Shown one piece after another: positions 25,262 through 33,886 of a stretch of 64,000 nucleotides of DNA. Every line of letters begins with the position of its first letter. The stretch's first letter is position 1. The DNA lies in contig JBCDLH010000008.1 of the NCBI GenBank assembly GCA_038745585.1, positions 124,001 through 188,000 of the forward strand. Reading direction: 5' to 3'. The notes under the pieces were generated by a model. It was not told the DNA's origin, made no database searches, and saw only the letters and a program-made list of their open reading frames with translations. The DNA comes from HLUCCA09 sp038745585 (GTDB taxonomy: Bacteria; Pseudomonadota; Alphaproteobacteria; Rhodobacterales; Rhodobacteraceae). Position numbers and translations under genes: made by a program.

Positions 25262-26368
25262 CTAGCTGCGCAAAATTTGGATGTCGCGTTCGGGCAGGTC
25301 GAGCGGCCCTTCATCGAATTCGAGCGCTTCGAGACGTCCTGTTCGCCGTGCTGCGCGATCTGCCGCTGTACCGATCCCGTCGAGATCGGCCTGGGCCTGC
25401 CCGAAATGCTTGCGCAACTTGCCGACACGTTCGGCGATCTGCTCTACATCGCGATGCAAAAGGCCCAGCGTGGATCGAATGGCGGCCGCCTCCTCGCGCA
25501 TGCGGACATCCTTCAAGACTGCGCGCAGAGTGTTCAGCATGGCCATGCATGTGGTTGGAGACACCGTCCAGACCCGTGCTGCGAAACCCTCGCGGACAAG
25601 GCCGGCAAAGTTGGCATGCAGCTCGGCATAGACTGCCTCGGACGGCAGAAACATCAGCGCGCCGTCCGCCGTCTCGTCTGGCAAAATGTACTTCTCGGAG
25701 ATTGCGCGGATGTGTGATCGGATTGCCGCGCGAAAGGCCCGTTCCGCGGTGCGCCTCTCGGCCTCCGTCGCGGCAGCAACCAGCGCGCGATAGGGCTCAA
25801 GCGGGAACTTTGCGTCGATCACGAGCGGCCCCGGCGGATTGGGCAGGTCGATGATGCAATCCGCGCGCTTGCCGTTGCCAAGTGTGGCTTGCCAGCGCCA
25901 TGCGCTCGGTGGCAGCGCTTCCGTTAGGATATCGTGGAGCTGGATCTCGCCGAACGCACCGCGCGCCTGCTTGTTCGACAGGATATCCTGAAGCCCTAGG
26001 ACGTCACCCGAGAGCTTCTCGATGTTGGCCTGCGCGCGGTCGATCGCCGCGAGCCGCTCTTGCAACGCGCCAAAGGATTGTGCGGTCCGCGTGGCGGCCC
26101 CAGTCAGGCTTTCGCCCATATCGGCGCTGAGTGCCGTGAAACGCGCATCAAGAAGGTGTGCCGTCTGCGCCTGGGCGCCCGACAATTCGGCTTGCGCGCG
26201 CCCCAGCCGCTCGACGTGGGCCGCGAGGTCCCGGGCAGCGCGCGCGGCGCGGCCCGCCCGGACAACAGCAAGAGCCAAGAGTAGCACAAGAATGATGACC
26301 ATCCCCGCCCCGGCTAGGGCCACTTGGTGCAAGGGATCGGCGAGGTCCAACGTCGGCAGGCGCGTCAT
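25262..26368 (-). CDS. rmuC: DNA recombination protein RmuC
   Basis: A 368-residue RmuC family protein. An N-terminal membrane segment (about residues 18-40, VALAGAGMVIILVLLLALAV) is followed by a coiled coil (about 45-130). The RmuC core contains KQARGAFGEIQLHDILTEAL, LPNPPGPLVIDAKFPLEPYR and FLPSEAVYAELHANFAGLV, a nuclease-like fold of the PD-(D/E)XK type. It limits recombination between short inverted repeats. The ATG at 26368 overlaps the mutL stop (ATGA), so the two DNA-maintenance genes are translationally coupled. Confidence 0.92.
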   Translation of the reverse strand: MTRLPTLDLADPLHQVALAGAGMVIILVLLLALAVVRAGRAARAARDLAAHVERLGRAQAELSGAQAQTAHLLDARFTALSADMGESLTGAATRTAQSFGALQERLAAIDRAQANIEKLSGDVLGLQDILSNKQARGAFGEIQLHDILTEALPPSAWRWQATLGNGKRADCIIDLPNPPGPLVIDAKFPLEPYRALVAAATEAERRTAERAFRAAIRSHIRAISEKYILPDETADGALMFLPSEAVYAELHANFAGLVREGFAARVWTVSPTTCMAMLNTLRAVLKDVRMREEAAAIRSTLGLLHRDVEQIAERVGKLRKHFGQAQADLDGIGTAADRAARRTGRLEALEFDEGPLDLPERDIQILRS

Positions 26369-28269
26369 GTGCGCCCGAAGAGCCGCTCGATATCTGCAAG
26401 CTTGAGCTCGACATAGGTCGGCCGACCGTGGTTGCATTGGCCAGAGAGCGGTGTCGCCTCCATCTCCCGCAGGAGCGCATTCATCTCCTCTGGCCGGAGC
26501 CGCCGCCCGGACCGGACCGAGCCATGGCAGGCGATGCGCGAGAGTACGGCGTCGATCCGACCCGCGAGTATCTGGCTCTCGCCGAGGTCGGCCAACTCGT
26601 CGAGGATATCGCGGAGCAGCGCCTCGGCATTGACCTCGCCCAAAAGCGCGGGCGTCTCACGCACCGCAATGGCGTTGCCGCCAAAAGGCTCGATGGTCAG
26701 CCCCAGCCCGTGGAGCGCGTCGGCTTGCGCAAGAAGGCGCGCGCGGTCTTCTTCCGAAAGGCTCACGATCTCGGGGATCAAAAGCGCTTGCGCCGCGATC
26801 CCGCTCGCCGCCGCCTCGCGCTTTAGCGCTTCGTAGACGAGGCGTTCATGGGCGGCGTGCTGATCGACAAGGACGATGCCGTCGGCCGTCTGCGCAACGA
26901 TATAATTTTCGTGGACCTGCGCGCGCGCGGCGCCAAGGGGGCGGTCCGCTTGCGGTGGCTCTGTCTCAAAGGGGTCGGTCCCCGGTGCGTCGATCCGGGC
27001 CGAAGGCGCTTCGGCAAAGCCCATCGCGGAAGGGGCCTGCGCGGCGTAGGACACTTGGCGAGCATGGGCGCTCGGCCGGTCCATCTGGTAGATGCGATGG
27101 CCCGTGCCTGGTTGGCCCGTGCCCGGTTGGTCAATCCCCGCCTGGCCGGTGCCCGGCTCGGGCCGCATCGCGACGAGGGTCGCGCCGGCGATCGTTGTCG
27201 ATGCGCGGTGCCCGGCCTCGGCCAGCGCATGGCGGAGTGCCGAGACGATCAGCCCGCGCGCCAGGCCCGGCTCGCGGAACCGCACTTCGAACTTCGCCGG
27301 GTGCACGTTGACGTCGACACGGGCCGGGTTGATGTCGAGAAAAAGCGCCGCGGCGGGGTGTCTGTTGCGGCTGAGAACGTCGTTATAGGCCGCGCGGAGC
27401 GCCCCGATCAGGAGCTTGTCGCGCACCGGTCGGCCGTTGACGAAAAGATACTGCGCGACGGCCGAGCCCCGCGAGTAGGTCGGCAATGCGGCATAGCCAC
27501 TGAGCCGGATGCCCTCGCGCTCGGCATCGATCCGCAAGGCGTTCTCAGCAAACTCCGCGCCCAGGATCCGCGCAAGACGGCCGTGGAGCGCGGCAAAGAG
27601 ATCGCCCGTTTCGGCATCGGCGCGGAAGAGTGTCCGCGGCGCTTCCCCGGAGCACTCGGTGAGCGTGAAGGCAACCGCAGGCTCGGCCATCGCCAAACGG
27701 CGCACAACATCGCCCACCGCCTGCGCCTCGGCCCTGTCCGTGCGCAGGAACTTGAGCCGCGCAGGTGTTGCAAAAAAGAGGTCGCGCATCTCGACAATCG
27801 TGCCGGTGCGCAGTGCCGCCGGGGCCACGTCGCCGACCCGCCCGGCTTCTGCGCGGAGCTCGGCGGCGCCGGTTGCGTCGCGCGCGCGGGAGGTCAGCGT
27901 TAGCCGAGCGACCGCCGCCAGCGAGGCGAGCGCTTCGCCACGAAACCCAAACGTTTTGATATTGAGCAGGTCGCTCCCGTCGATCTTTGAAGTTGCGTGC
28001 CGCGCCAGCGCTAGGGGCAGCGCCTCCGCTGCGATCCCGTGCCCGTCATCCACCACGCGGATAAGACGCTTGCCGCCCTCGGCGATCTCGACGCCGATCC
28101 GACGTGCGCCCGCGTCGAGCGCGTTTTCAATCAGCTCCTTGACCGCAGAGGCCGGACGCTCGACCACCTCGCCCGCCGCGATCCGGCTGATCGCTGTCTC
28201 GTCGAGGCGCGCGATCGGCCGGGTTGGGCGGGGCGCGCCCTCCCTCATGTTGCGGTCGTGATGCACCAT
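26365..28269 (-). CDS. mutL: DNA mismatch repair protein MutL
   Basis: A 634-residue MutL. The GHKL ATPase is complete: ELIENALDAGA, VDDGHGI, ARHATSKI and TFGFRGEAL in the first 110 residues. The C-terminal dimerisation domain has the endonuclease motif DQHAAHERLVYE (DQHAxxExxxxE), the ACHGSVRSG element and CNHGRPT, so this MutL should nick DNA, as expected in bacteria without MutH. Between them is a low-complexity linker with pentapeptide repeats of the PGTGQ type. A second in-frame ATG at 28248 is an alternative start; neither has a clear ribosome site. Confidence 0.96.
   Translation of the reverse strand: MVHHDRNMREGAPRPTRPIARLDETAISRIAAGEVVERPASAVKELIENALDAGARRIGVEIAEGGKRLIRVVDDGHGIAAEALPLALARHATSKIDGSDLLNIKTFGFRGEALASLAAVARLTLTSRARDATGAAELRAEAGRVGDVAPAALRTGTIVEMRDLFFATPARLKFLRTDRAEAQAVGDVVRRLAMAEPAVAFTLTECSGEAPRTLFRADAETGDLFAALHGRLARILGAEFAENALRIDAEREGIRLSGYAALPTYSRGSAVAQYLFVNGRPVRDKLLIGALRAAYNDVLSRNRHPAAALFLDINPARVDVNVHPAKFEVRFREPGLARGLIVSALRHALAEAGHRASTTIAGATLVAMRPEPGTGQAGIDQPGTGQPGTGHRIYQMDRPSAHARQVSYAAQAPSAMGFAEAPSARIDAPGTDPFETEPPQADRPLGAARAQVHENYIVAQTADGIVLVDQHAAHERLVYEALKREAAASGIAAQALLIPEIVSLSEEDRARLLAQADALHGLGLTIEPFGGNAIAVRETPALLGEVNAEALLRDILDELADLGESQILAGRIDAVLSRIACHGSVRSGRRLRPEEMNALLREMEATPLSGQCNHGRPTYVELKLADIERLFGRT
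27101..27160 (-). repeat. 15-bp tandem repeats in the mutL linker
   Basis: Four in-frame 15-nt units (27101, 27116, 27131, 27146) encode PGTGQ, AGIDQ, PGTGQ, PGTGH. Units 1 and 2 differ at one base (CCCGTGCCYGGTTGG). Copy-number change would alter linker length without a frameshift. Confidence 0.65.
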
Positions 28270-28346
28270 GCCACAATTGGTAGCACAGAGCGGGGCAGGA
28301 CGTCCAGCACCGCGCCTCCGCTCATCCTGTCGCCGAAGCGCCGTCG

Positions 28347-29669
28347 TCAGTTGCTCGGTTCGAGACCTTCTGGCTGTCCCACGATCACGATGTGCAGGTC
28401 TTCGGGGCTGAAAAGGCGCGCCGCAACGCGGTTGGCATCTTCAAGCGTGACCGCGTCAACACGGGCGTTGCGCGTATTGACATAGTCGATCGGCATCCCG
28501 TCGACCTGCATGCCAACGAGGATGTTCGCGATCCGCTCATTGCCGTTAAAGCGCAGCGGATAGGCGCCCGTCATATAGGTCTTGGCGCGATCGAGCTCCT
28601 CCTGGGTGATGCCGTTCTCGGCGACATCGGCCCATTCCGCGCGCAGCACCTCGACGGTTTCCCCGACGCGGGCATTAACCGTCGAGACGCGCCCGATCAG
28701 CATGTTGGCATAGCTCTTGCCGACCAGCGCCGAATAGATCCCATAGGTCAGCCCGCGCTCACGGCGCACTTCCTCGGTCAGGCGCGAGCCAAAGCCACCG
28801 CCGCCAACGATCTGATTGACGACGAAGGCGGGGAAGAAATCCGGGTCTTCTCGCGCGATGCCGGCATGTCCAAATGTGAGGACCGATTGCGGGGTGTCGA
28901 ACTCGACGATGCTGAGCCCGCCGTCAAAGGCGATCTCGGTCGAGGGGGGCAGGGGTGCTCCGGCCTCGGGCAAGTCGCCGAGCAACGTGTCGAGGATCGG
29001 GCCGAGTTCGGCGGCCGTGATGTCGCCCACGGCACCGACATAGACCCGGTCACGCGCCATGACGCGGTCTTTTGCGGCAACCAAGTCCTCTCGGGTGAGG
29101 GCGGCGACGCTCTCCGCCGTCCCCTCGACACTCGTGCCGTAGGGGTGGTCTGGAAAGGCGCGGATCGAGAATGCCTCGCTTGAGATCGAGTTCGGATCGA
29201 GCGCGTCCGAAGCGATGACGGAGAGGACTTGCGCCCGCACGCGTTCAATCGCATCCGGATCAAAGCGCGGCGCGATCAGTGCCGTGCGCAGGAGCGCCAA
29301 GGCCTCGTCGCGGTTCTCGGTTAGAAACTGCGCCGAAACCGAGAGCGTATCGTCGCCCACATCGAAGCTAAACCGGGCAGCAAGCTCTTCGATTGCGACG
29401 GAGAAGCCCTGGCTGTCCAGCTCGCCTGCGCCTTCTTCGAGCAGCGCCGTCATCAGATGCGTGACGCCGCGCTGGCCGGGCGCGTCAAGCGAGGCGCCGC
29501 CCTTAAAGCGCAGCTCCAGCGCCGTGAACGGGATCGACTGGTCTTCGACGAGCCAAGCCTCGATCCCGCCGGGCGAGGTCACCGCGTCGATGTCGATCTC
29601 GGCGCGGAGCGGCGTGGCGACCGCGAAAACTAACGCTGCGGCAGGTGCAAGACGGGCGAAAAAGCTCAT
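28347..29669 (-). CDS. M16 family peptidase-like protein lacking the zinc motif
   Basis: A 440-residue pitrilysin-family protein with a signal peptide (residues 1-22, ending LRAE). The N-terminal M16 half has HLMTALLEEGAG where active members have HxxEH, so it cannot bind catalytic zinc. The C-terminal half retains the glycine-rich loop and Arg-Tyr element (VGGGGFGSRLTEEV, RERGLTYG) that grip substrate. This is the usual inactive partner of a heterodimeric periplasmic M16 protease. Its ATG overlaps the stop of the active partner gene (ATGA). Confidence 0.9.
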   Translation of the reverse strand: MSFFARLAPAAALVFAVATPLRAEIDIDAVTSPGGIEAWLVEDQSIPFTALELRFKGGASLDAPGQRGVTHLMTALLEEGAGELDSQGFSVAIEELAARFSFDVGDDTLSVSAQFLTENRDEALALLRTALIAPRFDPDAIERVRAQVLSVIASDALDPNSISSEAFSIRAFPDHPYGTSVEGTAESVAALTREDLVAAKDRVMARDRVYVGAVGDITAAELGPILDTLLGDLPEAGAPLPPSTEIAFDGGLSIVEFDTPQSVLTFGHAGIAREDPDFFPAFVVNQIVGGGGFGSRLTEEVRRERGLTYGIYSALVGKSYANMLIGRVSTVNARVGETVEVLRAEWADVAENGITQEELDRAKTYMTGAYPLRFNGNERIANILVGMQVDGMPIDYVNTRNARVDAVTLEDANRVAARLFSPEDLHIVIVGQPEGLEPSN

Positions 29670-31048
29670 TGGGAGACCTCCTGTCCCGCGGTTTCGAGGG
29701 GGGCCGACCGCTGAAACGCCGTGACCGAGCGATTGATGTCGAAGATGCGCTCTGCCGCTGCCATGATGTCCTCGGCCGTCACCGCTTGCAGGATCTCCGG
29801 CCAAGCCTGGACGTCTTCGACCGCGAGCCCCGAGGTCAGCGCGGCGCCATAGCGGCGGGCGAGCCCTTGCAGGCTGTCGCGATCGTAGATTTCTTGCGCG
29901 CGGATCTGCGTCTTGAGCCGATCGAGCGCGGCCGCATCGACGCCTTCCTCCATGAAGCGCTCAATCATCCGGTCAATATCGGCATTGGCCGCTTCAAGGC
30001 TCCGCCCCGGCGGGGGGACGACGACGAGGCCAAAGGTCGTATCGTCGTAGGACAGACCGCCATAGAACGCGGCTGCATAGAGCGCGTTACCCTCTTCGAT
30101 CTCGAGGACGCGTCGCATGAGAGGTGTCGGCCCGCTTCCGCCCAAGAGCTCCGAAAGCATGCGCAGCGCGGCGGCCTCTTCTTGCGCCCCGGGGTCGCGC
30201 TCGGGCGCGAGATAGGTGCGGATGACATAGGGCTGCGCCACGCGGGGATCGGAGAAATCGACCATGCGGGCCGCGCGCTGGGGTGGCTCGGCGGGGCGCA
30301 CGCGCTCTCCAATCGCAGGGTTCGCCGGGATCTGCCCGTAATGCCGCTCTGCCATCTCGCGCACCGCCTCGGGCGTGACGTCGCCGGCGACGATAAGGAC
30401 GGCATTGTTCGGCGCGTAGTGGTCGGCGTAGAACGCGAGCGCGTCCTCGCGGGTCAAGCCCTCCATCTCGTGCTGCCAGCCGATCACGGGCGTGCCATAG
30501 GGATGAGCAAGGTACTGCGCGGCGATGTATTGCTCGCGAAAGAGCGCGCCGGGGTCGTTTTCGACGCGCTGGGCCCGTTCTTCGAGGATGACGTTGAGCT
30601 CGGTGCGTGCGGCCTCCTCTCCGATGACGAGATTGACCATCCGGTCGGCCTCGTACTGCATCATGAGATCGAGCCGGTCTGCCGCAACACGCTGAAAGTA
30701 CCCAGTATAGTCCTGGGCGGCAAACGCGTTGTCCGACCCCCCGTTTGCCTCGACGACTTCGGAAAACTCGCCCTCTTCCGTCGTCTCGGTGCCCTTGAAC
30801 ATCAGATGTTCGAGGTAATGCGCGATGCCCGACTTGCCCGGCGGCTCATCGGCGGCGCCGACTTTGTACCACACCATATGCACGGCCACGGGCGCGCGCG
30901 TGTCCTCGATGACGACGACCTCCATGCCATTGTCGAGAGTGAAGCCCGTCACGTCGGCCGCACGTGCGGGCAGCAGGGCGACGAACATAAGCGGCAGGGT
31001 TAGGGCGGCGCGCGCCACGGGGCGCAGCAGATCGGATCGGGTCGGCAA
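29666..31048 (-). CDS. M16 family zinc peptidase (active subunit)
   Basis: A 460-residue exported peptidase. After a signal peptide (about residues 1-27, ALTLPLMFVALLPARA) comes the inverted zinc motif HYLEHLMFKGT (HxxEH) and the downstream glutamate region. It probably forms a periplasmic dimer with the inactive partner encoded next and degrades short peptides. There is no ATG at the expected start. The frame runs to a TTG at 31114, but the TTG at 31048 is preferred: it has GAGAGAGG 8 nt upstream and yields a clean signal peptide. GTG 31057 is another option. Confidence 0.9.
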   Translation of the reverse strand: MPTRSDLLRPVARAALTLPLMFVALLPARAADVTGFTLDNGMEVVVIEDTRAPVAVHMVWYKVGAADEPPGKSGIAHYLEHLMFKGTETTEEGEFSEVVEANGGSDNAFAAQDYTGYFQRVAADRLDLMMQYEADRMVNLVIGEEAARTELNVILEERAQRVENDPGALFREQYIAAQYLAHPYGTPVIGWQHEMEGLTREDALAFYADHYAPNNAVLIVAGDVTPEAVREMAERHYGQIPANPAIGERVRPAEPPQRAARMVDFSDPRVAQPYVIRTYLAPERDPGAQEEAAALRMLSELLGGSGPTPLMRRVLEIEEGNALYAAAFYGGLSYDDTTFGLVVVPPPGRSLEAANADIDRMIERFMEEGVDAAALDRLKTQIRAQEIYDRDSLQGLARRYGAALTSGLAVEDVQAWPEILQAVTAEDIMAAAERIFDINRSVTAFQRSAPLETAGQEVSQ

Positions 31049-31144
31049 TTCGGGCACCTCTCTTTCAGCTTCGCTCAGAGGTGGGCCATCCGCCCGCGTC
31101 TTCAACCCGTGCAACGCCGTTGTGAGACATTGACCGGCGCGGCT

Positions 31145-31687
31145 TTAATCCTCCGGCGGAGGAAGCGGCGCACCGGGCGTGCGTGCGCCGGCGCGGCGGT
31201 AGCGGATGACCTCGCCATTCTGATCGAGGCTCTCACGCCCATAAACGTTGAAATAGGTGGTCACGCCAAACGCGCGTTCGAGCGCGCGGCCCTGGTTGCG
31301 GCTGCGAAACTCGGCGTCTTGCGCGCTCAGCTCTTCGCGAATCGCAGGGTCCGTCCCGAAACGGCCCGCCGCCGCGACGAGCGTGCCGTCCGGTGTGCGA
31401 CCATCGCTTGTCAACCGGGCGGGATTGCCGCCGAGGGCAGCGACCGCGTCGGCCTGGGGCGTCGGATCCGTCCGGCTCCCGGAGCCCGGCGGCGGGGGCG
31501 GCGGCAGGGCCGTCAGATCCTCAGGGATCTCGATCGGCTTGCCGGGCAGGATGGCAAACTCATCGGGCCCAGGAAGGCCACGGCTGAGGTTCATCAAAGG
31601 GCGCTCGCCGCACGCCGCCAGCAGCGCAGGAACCAGGAGCAAAACAGCGACAAATGCGCGTCGAAAGAAGAGGCGGAGGACAGCCAT
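31145..31687 (-). CDS. DUF3035 domain-containing lipoprotein
   Basis: A 180-residue predicted lipoprotein. The signal peptide ends in a lipobox (LLAAC, Cys at residue 26), followed by DUF3035: LSRGLPGPDEFAILPGKPIE and a proline-rich stretch (LTALPPPPPPGSG). The family is found in Rhodobacterales directly after lspA; its role in the envelope is unknown. The ATG at 31687 is chosen because it opens the signal sequence; the frame is open further upstream. It lies between lspA and the two M16 peptidases. Confidence 0.88.
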   Translation of the reverse strand: MAVLRLFFRRAFVAVLLLVPALLAACGERPLMNLSRGLPGPDEFAILPGKPIEIPEDLTALPPPPPPGSGSRTDPTPQADAVAALGGNPARLTSDGRTPDGTLVAAAGRFGTDPAIREELSAQDAEFRSRNQGRALERAFGVTTYFNVYGRESLDQNGEVIRYRRAGARTPGAPLPPPED

Positions 31688-31718
31688 GGGGCGGTGGTAT
31701 CGCAAGCGGAGGGCGGCG

Positions 31719-32216
31719 TCACGACCCGTTTTGCGCACCGCTCCCGCTCGGCGGCGGCGTGTCACGCCCCGAAAAGAGCACGAGCCCGATAGCGCCCGCA
31801 AAGATGAAGATGTCCGCCACGTTGAAGATGTAGGGGTTACGGATCCCACAGCAGGACATGTTGAGAAAGTCGAGCACGCCGGGGTGAAAGACACGGTCGA
31901 GCGCATTGCCCATCGCCCCGCCGACAAGCAGGCCCGCCGACACATGCTCAATCGGCCGGGTAAACCCGCGCGCCCAATAGATCACGAGCCCCGAGAGAAC
32001 GAGGGCGAGCGCGATGAGACCGTAGCGCAGGGCATCAGAGCCGCCCGAAAAGAGGCCGAAATTCACACCCGTATTGATGCCCTTGATGAAGACGAGATAC
32101 GGCGGCAGCACGTCAATCTGCCGGAGCGTGATCAGGTCGAGCCCGTAGACAATGCCGTATTTCGTCCCCTGGTCGAGGGCGAAAGCGATTAGGGCGGCGA
32201 TCCAGAGCGCGCGCAT
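31719..32216 (-). CDS. lspA: Lipoprotein signal peptidase
   Basis: A 165-residue inner-membrane aspartyl protease with four hydrophobic segments. Conserved motifs are DQGTKY (15-20), INTGVNFGLF (about 47-56), GGAMGNALDRV with Asp107 and NVADIFIFAG with Asp135, the catalytic pair. It removes signal peptides of lipoproteins such as the DUF3035 product encoded next. The gene starts 3 nt after the purH stop, so it is co-transcribed with purH. Confidence 0.96.
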   Translation of the reverse strand: MRALWIAALIAFALDQGTKYGIVYGLDLITLRQIDVLPPYLVFIKGINTGVNFGLFSGGSDALRYGLIALALVLSGLVIYWARGFTRPIEHVSAGLLVGGAMGNALDRVFHPGVLDFLNMSCCGIRNPYIFNVADIFIFAGAIGLVLFSGRDTPPPSGSGAQNGS

Positions 32217-32219
32217 CCC

Positions 32220-33818
32220 CTAGTGCCGGAAATGGCGCATGCCGGTGAAGACCATTGCGAGCCCGCGCGCATCGGCGGCGGTGATCACATCCTTGTCACG
32301 GACGGAGCCACCCGGCTGGATGATCGCCGTGGCACCGGCCTCGGCCGCTGTGATAAGGCCGTCTGGGAACGGAAAGAACGCGTCCGAGGCGACGACGGAG
32401 CCTTTCACGGTCGCCTCCGAGAGGCCCAGCGCCTCGGCCATATCGGCGGATTTGCGCGCGGCGATGCGCGTGCTGTCGACGCGGCTCATCTGGCCCGCGC
32501 CAATGCCGACCGTCGCCCCGCCCTTGGCATAGACAATGGCGTTGGATTTCACGTGTTTGGCGACCGTCCAGGCAAAGAGGAGATCGGCGGTCTCAGCCTC
32601 GCTCGGCGCACGGGCCGTCACGACCGAGAGATCGTCGGCGCGCACCTGTCCGACATCCCGGTCTTGAACAAGGAACCCGCCGGAGACCTGCCGGATGCTC
32701 AGCCCGGGCGCTGTCACATCGGGTAGGCCGCTGGTCAGCAGCAGTCGCAGGTTTTTCTTTCTGGCAAAGATCTCGCGCGCCTCGGCGCTGGCGCCCGGGG
32801 CGATGACGACCTCGGTAAAGATCTCGGTGATGGCGCGGGCCGTCGCGGCATCGAGCGGCTGGTTGAGCGCCACAATCCCGCCAAAAGCCGACACCCGGTC
32901 GCAATCATAGGCGCGGGAATAGGCCTCGGCGAGCGTCGCACCTTGGGCCACGCCACAAGGGTTGGCGTGCTTGACGATCACGCAACTGGGCGCCTCCGCG
33001 CCAAGCTCGGCCAAGAGCGCCCAGGCCGCGTCGGTATCGTTAATGTTGTTGTAGCTGAGCGCCTTGCCCTGCACCGTCTCGGCCGTCGCCACGCCCGGCG
33101 CATCGCTGCCGTCGCGATAGAAGTCCGCCTGCTGATGCGGGTTTTCGCCATACCGCAGATCCGTCGCGATCTTTCCGGCAAAGGCGATCCGGCGCGGCTG
33201 GAACGGCTCCATCATCGTGTCGTTGATCGCCGCGGCCATCCATGTGCTCACGACGGCGTCGTAGCTTGCGGTGCGCGCATAGGCGACCTGGGCCAGGCGG
33301 CGGCGCGTCGCGGCTCGCGTTCCGCCCGTCTCCGCCAATTCGGCGAGGATCGTGTCGTAATCCTCGGGGTCGGTCACGACGGCGACATCGGCATGGTTCT
33401 TGGCCGCCGCGCGGAGCATCGCCGGCCCGCCGATGTCGATGTTTTCGATGCAGGTCTGCCAATCGCCGCCTTGGACCACGGTCTCCTCAAAGGGATAAAG
33501 GTTGACCACCAAGAGATCGATCGGCGCGATGCCGTGGCTCTCCATGGCCGCGACGTGATCTGGATCGTCGCGCAGCGCCAGCAGGCCGCCATGGACCGCC
33601 GGGTGCAGCGTCTTGACCCGTCCGTCCATCATCTCGGGGTAGCCGGTAAGCGAGGCAACATCGGTTACCGTCAGCCCAGCATCGCGGAGGAGCTGTGCCG
33701 TCCCGCCGGTGGACACAAGGGCGACGCCATGCCCGGCAAGTGCTTGGGCAAAGGGCACAAGCGCAGTCTTGTCGGATACCGAAAGAAGCGCGCGGCGGAG
33801 GGGCGTTGCCGCGCTCAT
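32220..33818 (-). CDS. purH: Bifunctional AICAR formyltransferase/IMP cyclohydrolase
   Basis: A 532-residue PurH, full length. The N-terminal IMP cyclohydrolase domain (about 1-200) has VSTGGTAQLLRDAGL and SLTGYPEMMDGRVKTLHPAV. The C-terminal AICAR transformylase domain has CVIVKHANPCGVA with the catalytic Lys-His pair and SDAFFPFPDGLITAAEAG. It catalyses the last two steps of purine synthesis. It is followed by lspA after 3 nt and preceded by the heparinase-like gene on the same strand. Confidence 0.97.
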   Translation of the reverse strand: MSAATPLRRALLSVSDKTALVPFAQALAGHGVALVSTGGTAQLLRDAGLTVTDVASLTGYPEMMDGRVKTLHPAVHGGLLALRDDPDHVAAMESHGIAPIDLLVVNLYPFEETVVQGGDWQTCIENIDIGGPAMLRAAAKNHADVAVVTDPEDYDTILAELAETGGTRAATRRRLAQVAYARTASYDAVVSTWMAAAINDTMMEPFQPRRIAFAGKIATDLRYGENPHQQADFYRDGSDAPGVATAETVQGKALSYNNINDTDAAWALLAELGAEAPSCVIVKHANPCGVAQGATLAEAYSRAYDCDRVSAFGGIVALNQPLDAATARAITEIFTEVVIAPGASAEAREIFARKKNLRLLLTSGLPDVTAPGLSIRQVSGGFLVQDRDVGQVRADDLSVVTARAPSEAETADLLFAWTVAKHVKSNAIVYAKGGATVGIGAGQMSRVDSTRIAARKSADMAEALGLSEATVKGSVVASDAFFPFPDGLITAAEAGATAIIQPGGSVRDKDVITAADARGLAMVFTGMRHFRH

Positions 33819-33886
33819 GGGCAGGGGCCCGGAAAGCCAGGCGGCCGCCCTGGTGCGGAAAGGAGATGCATCGCCGAGGGCTCCCG

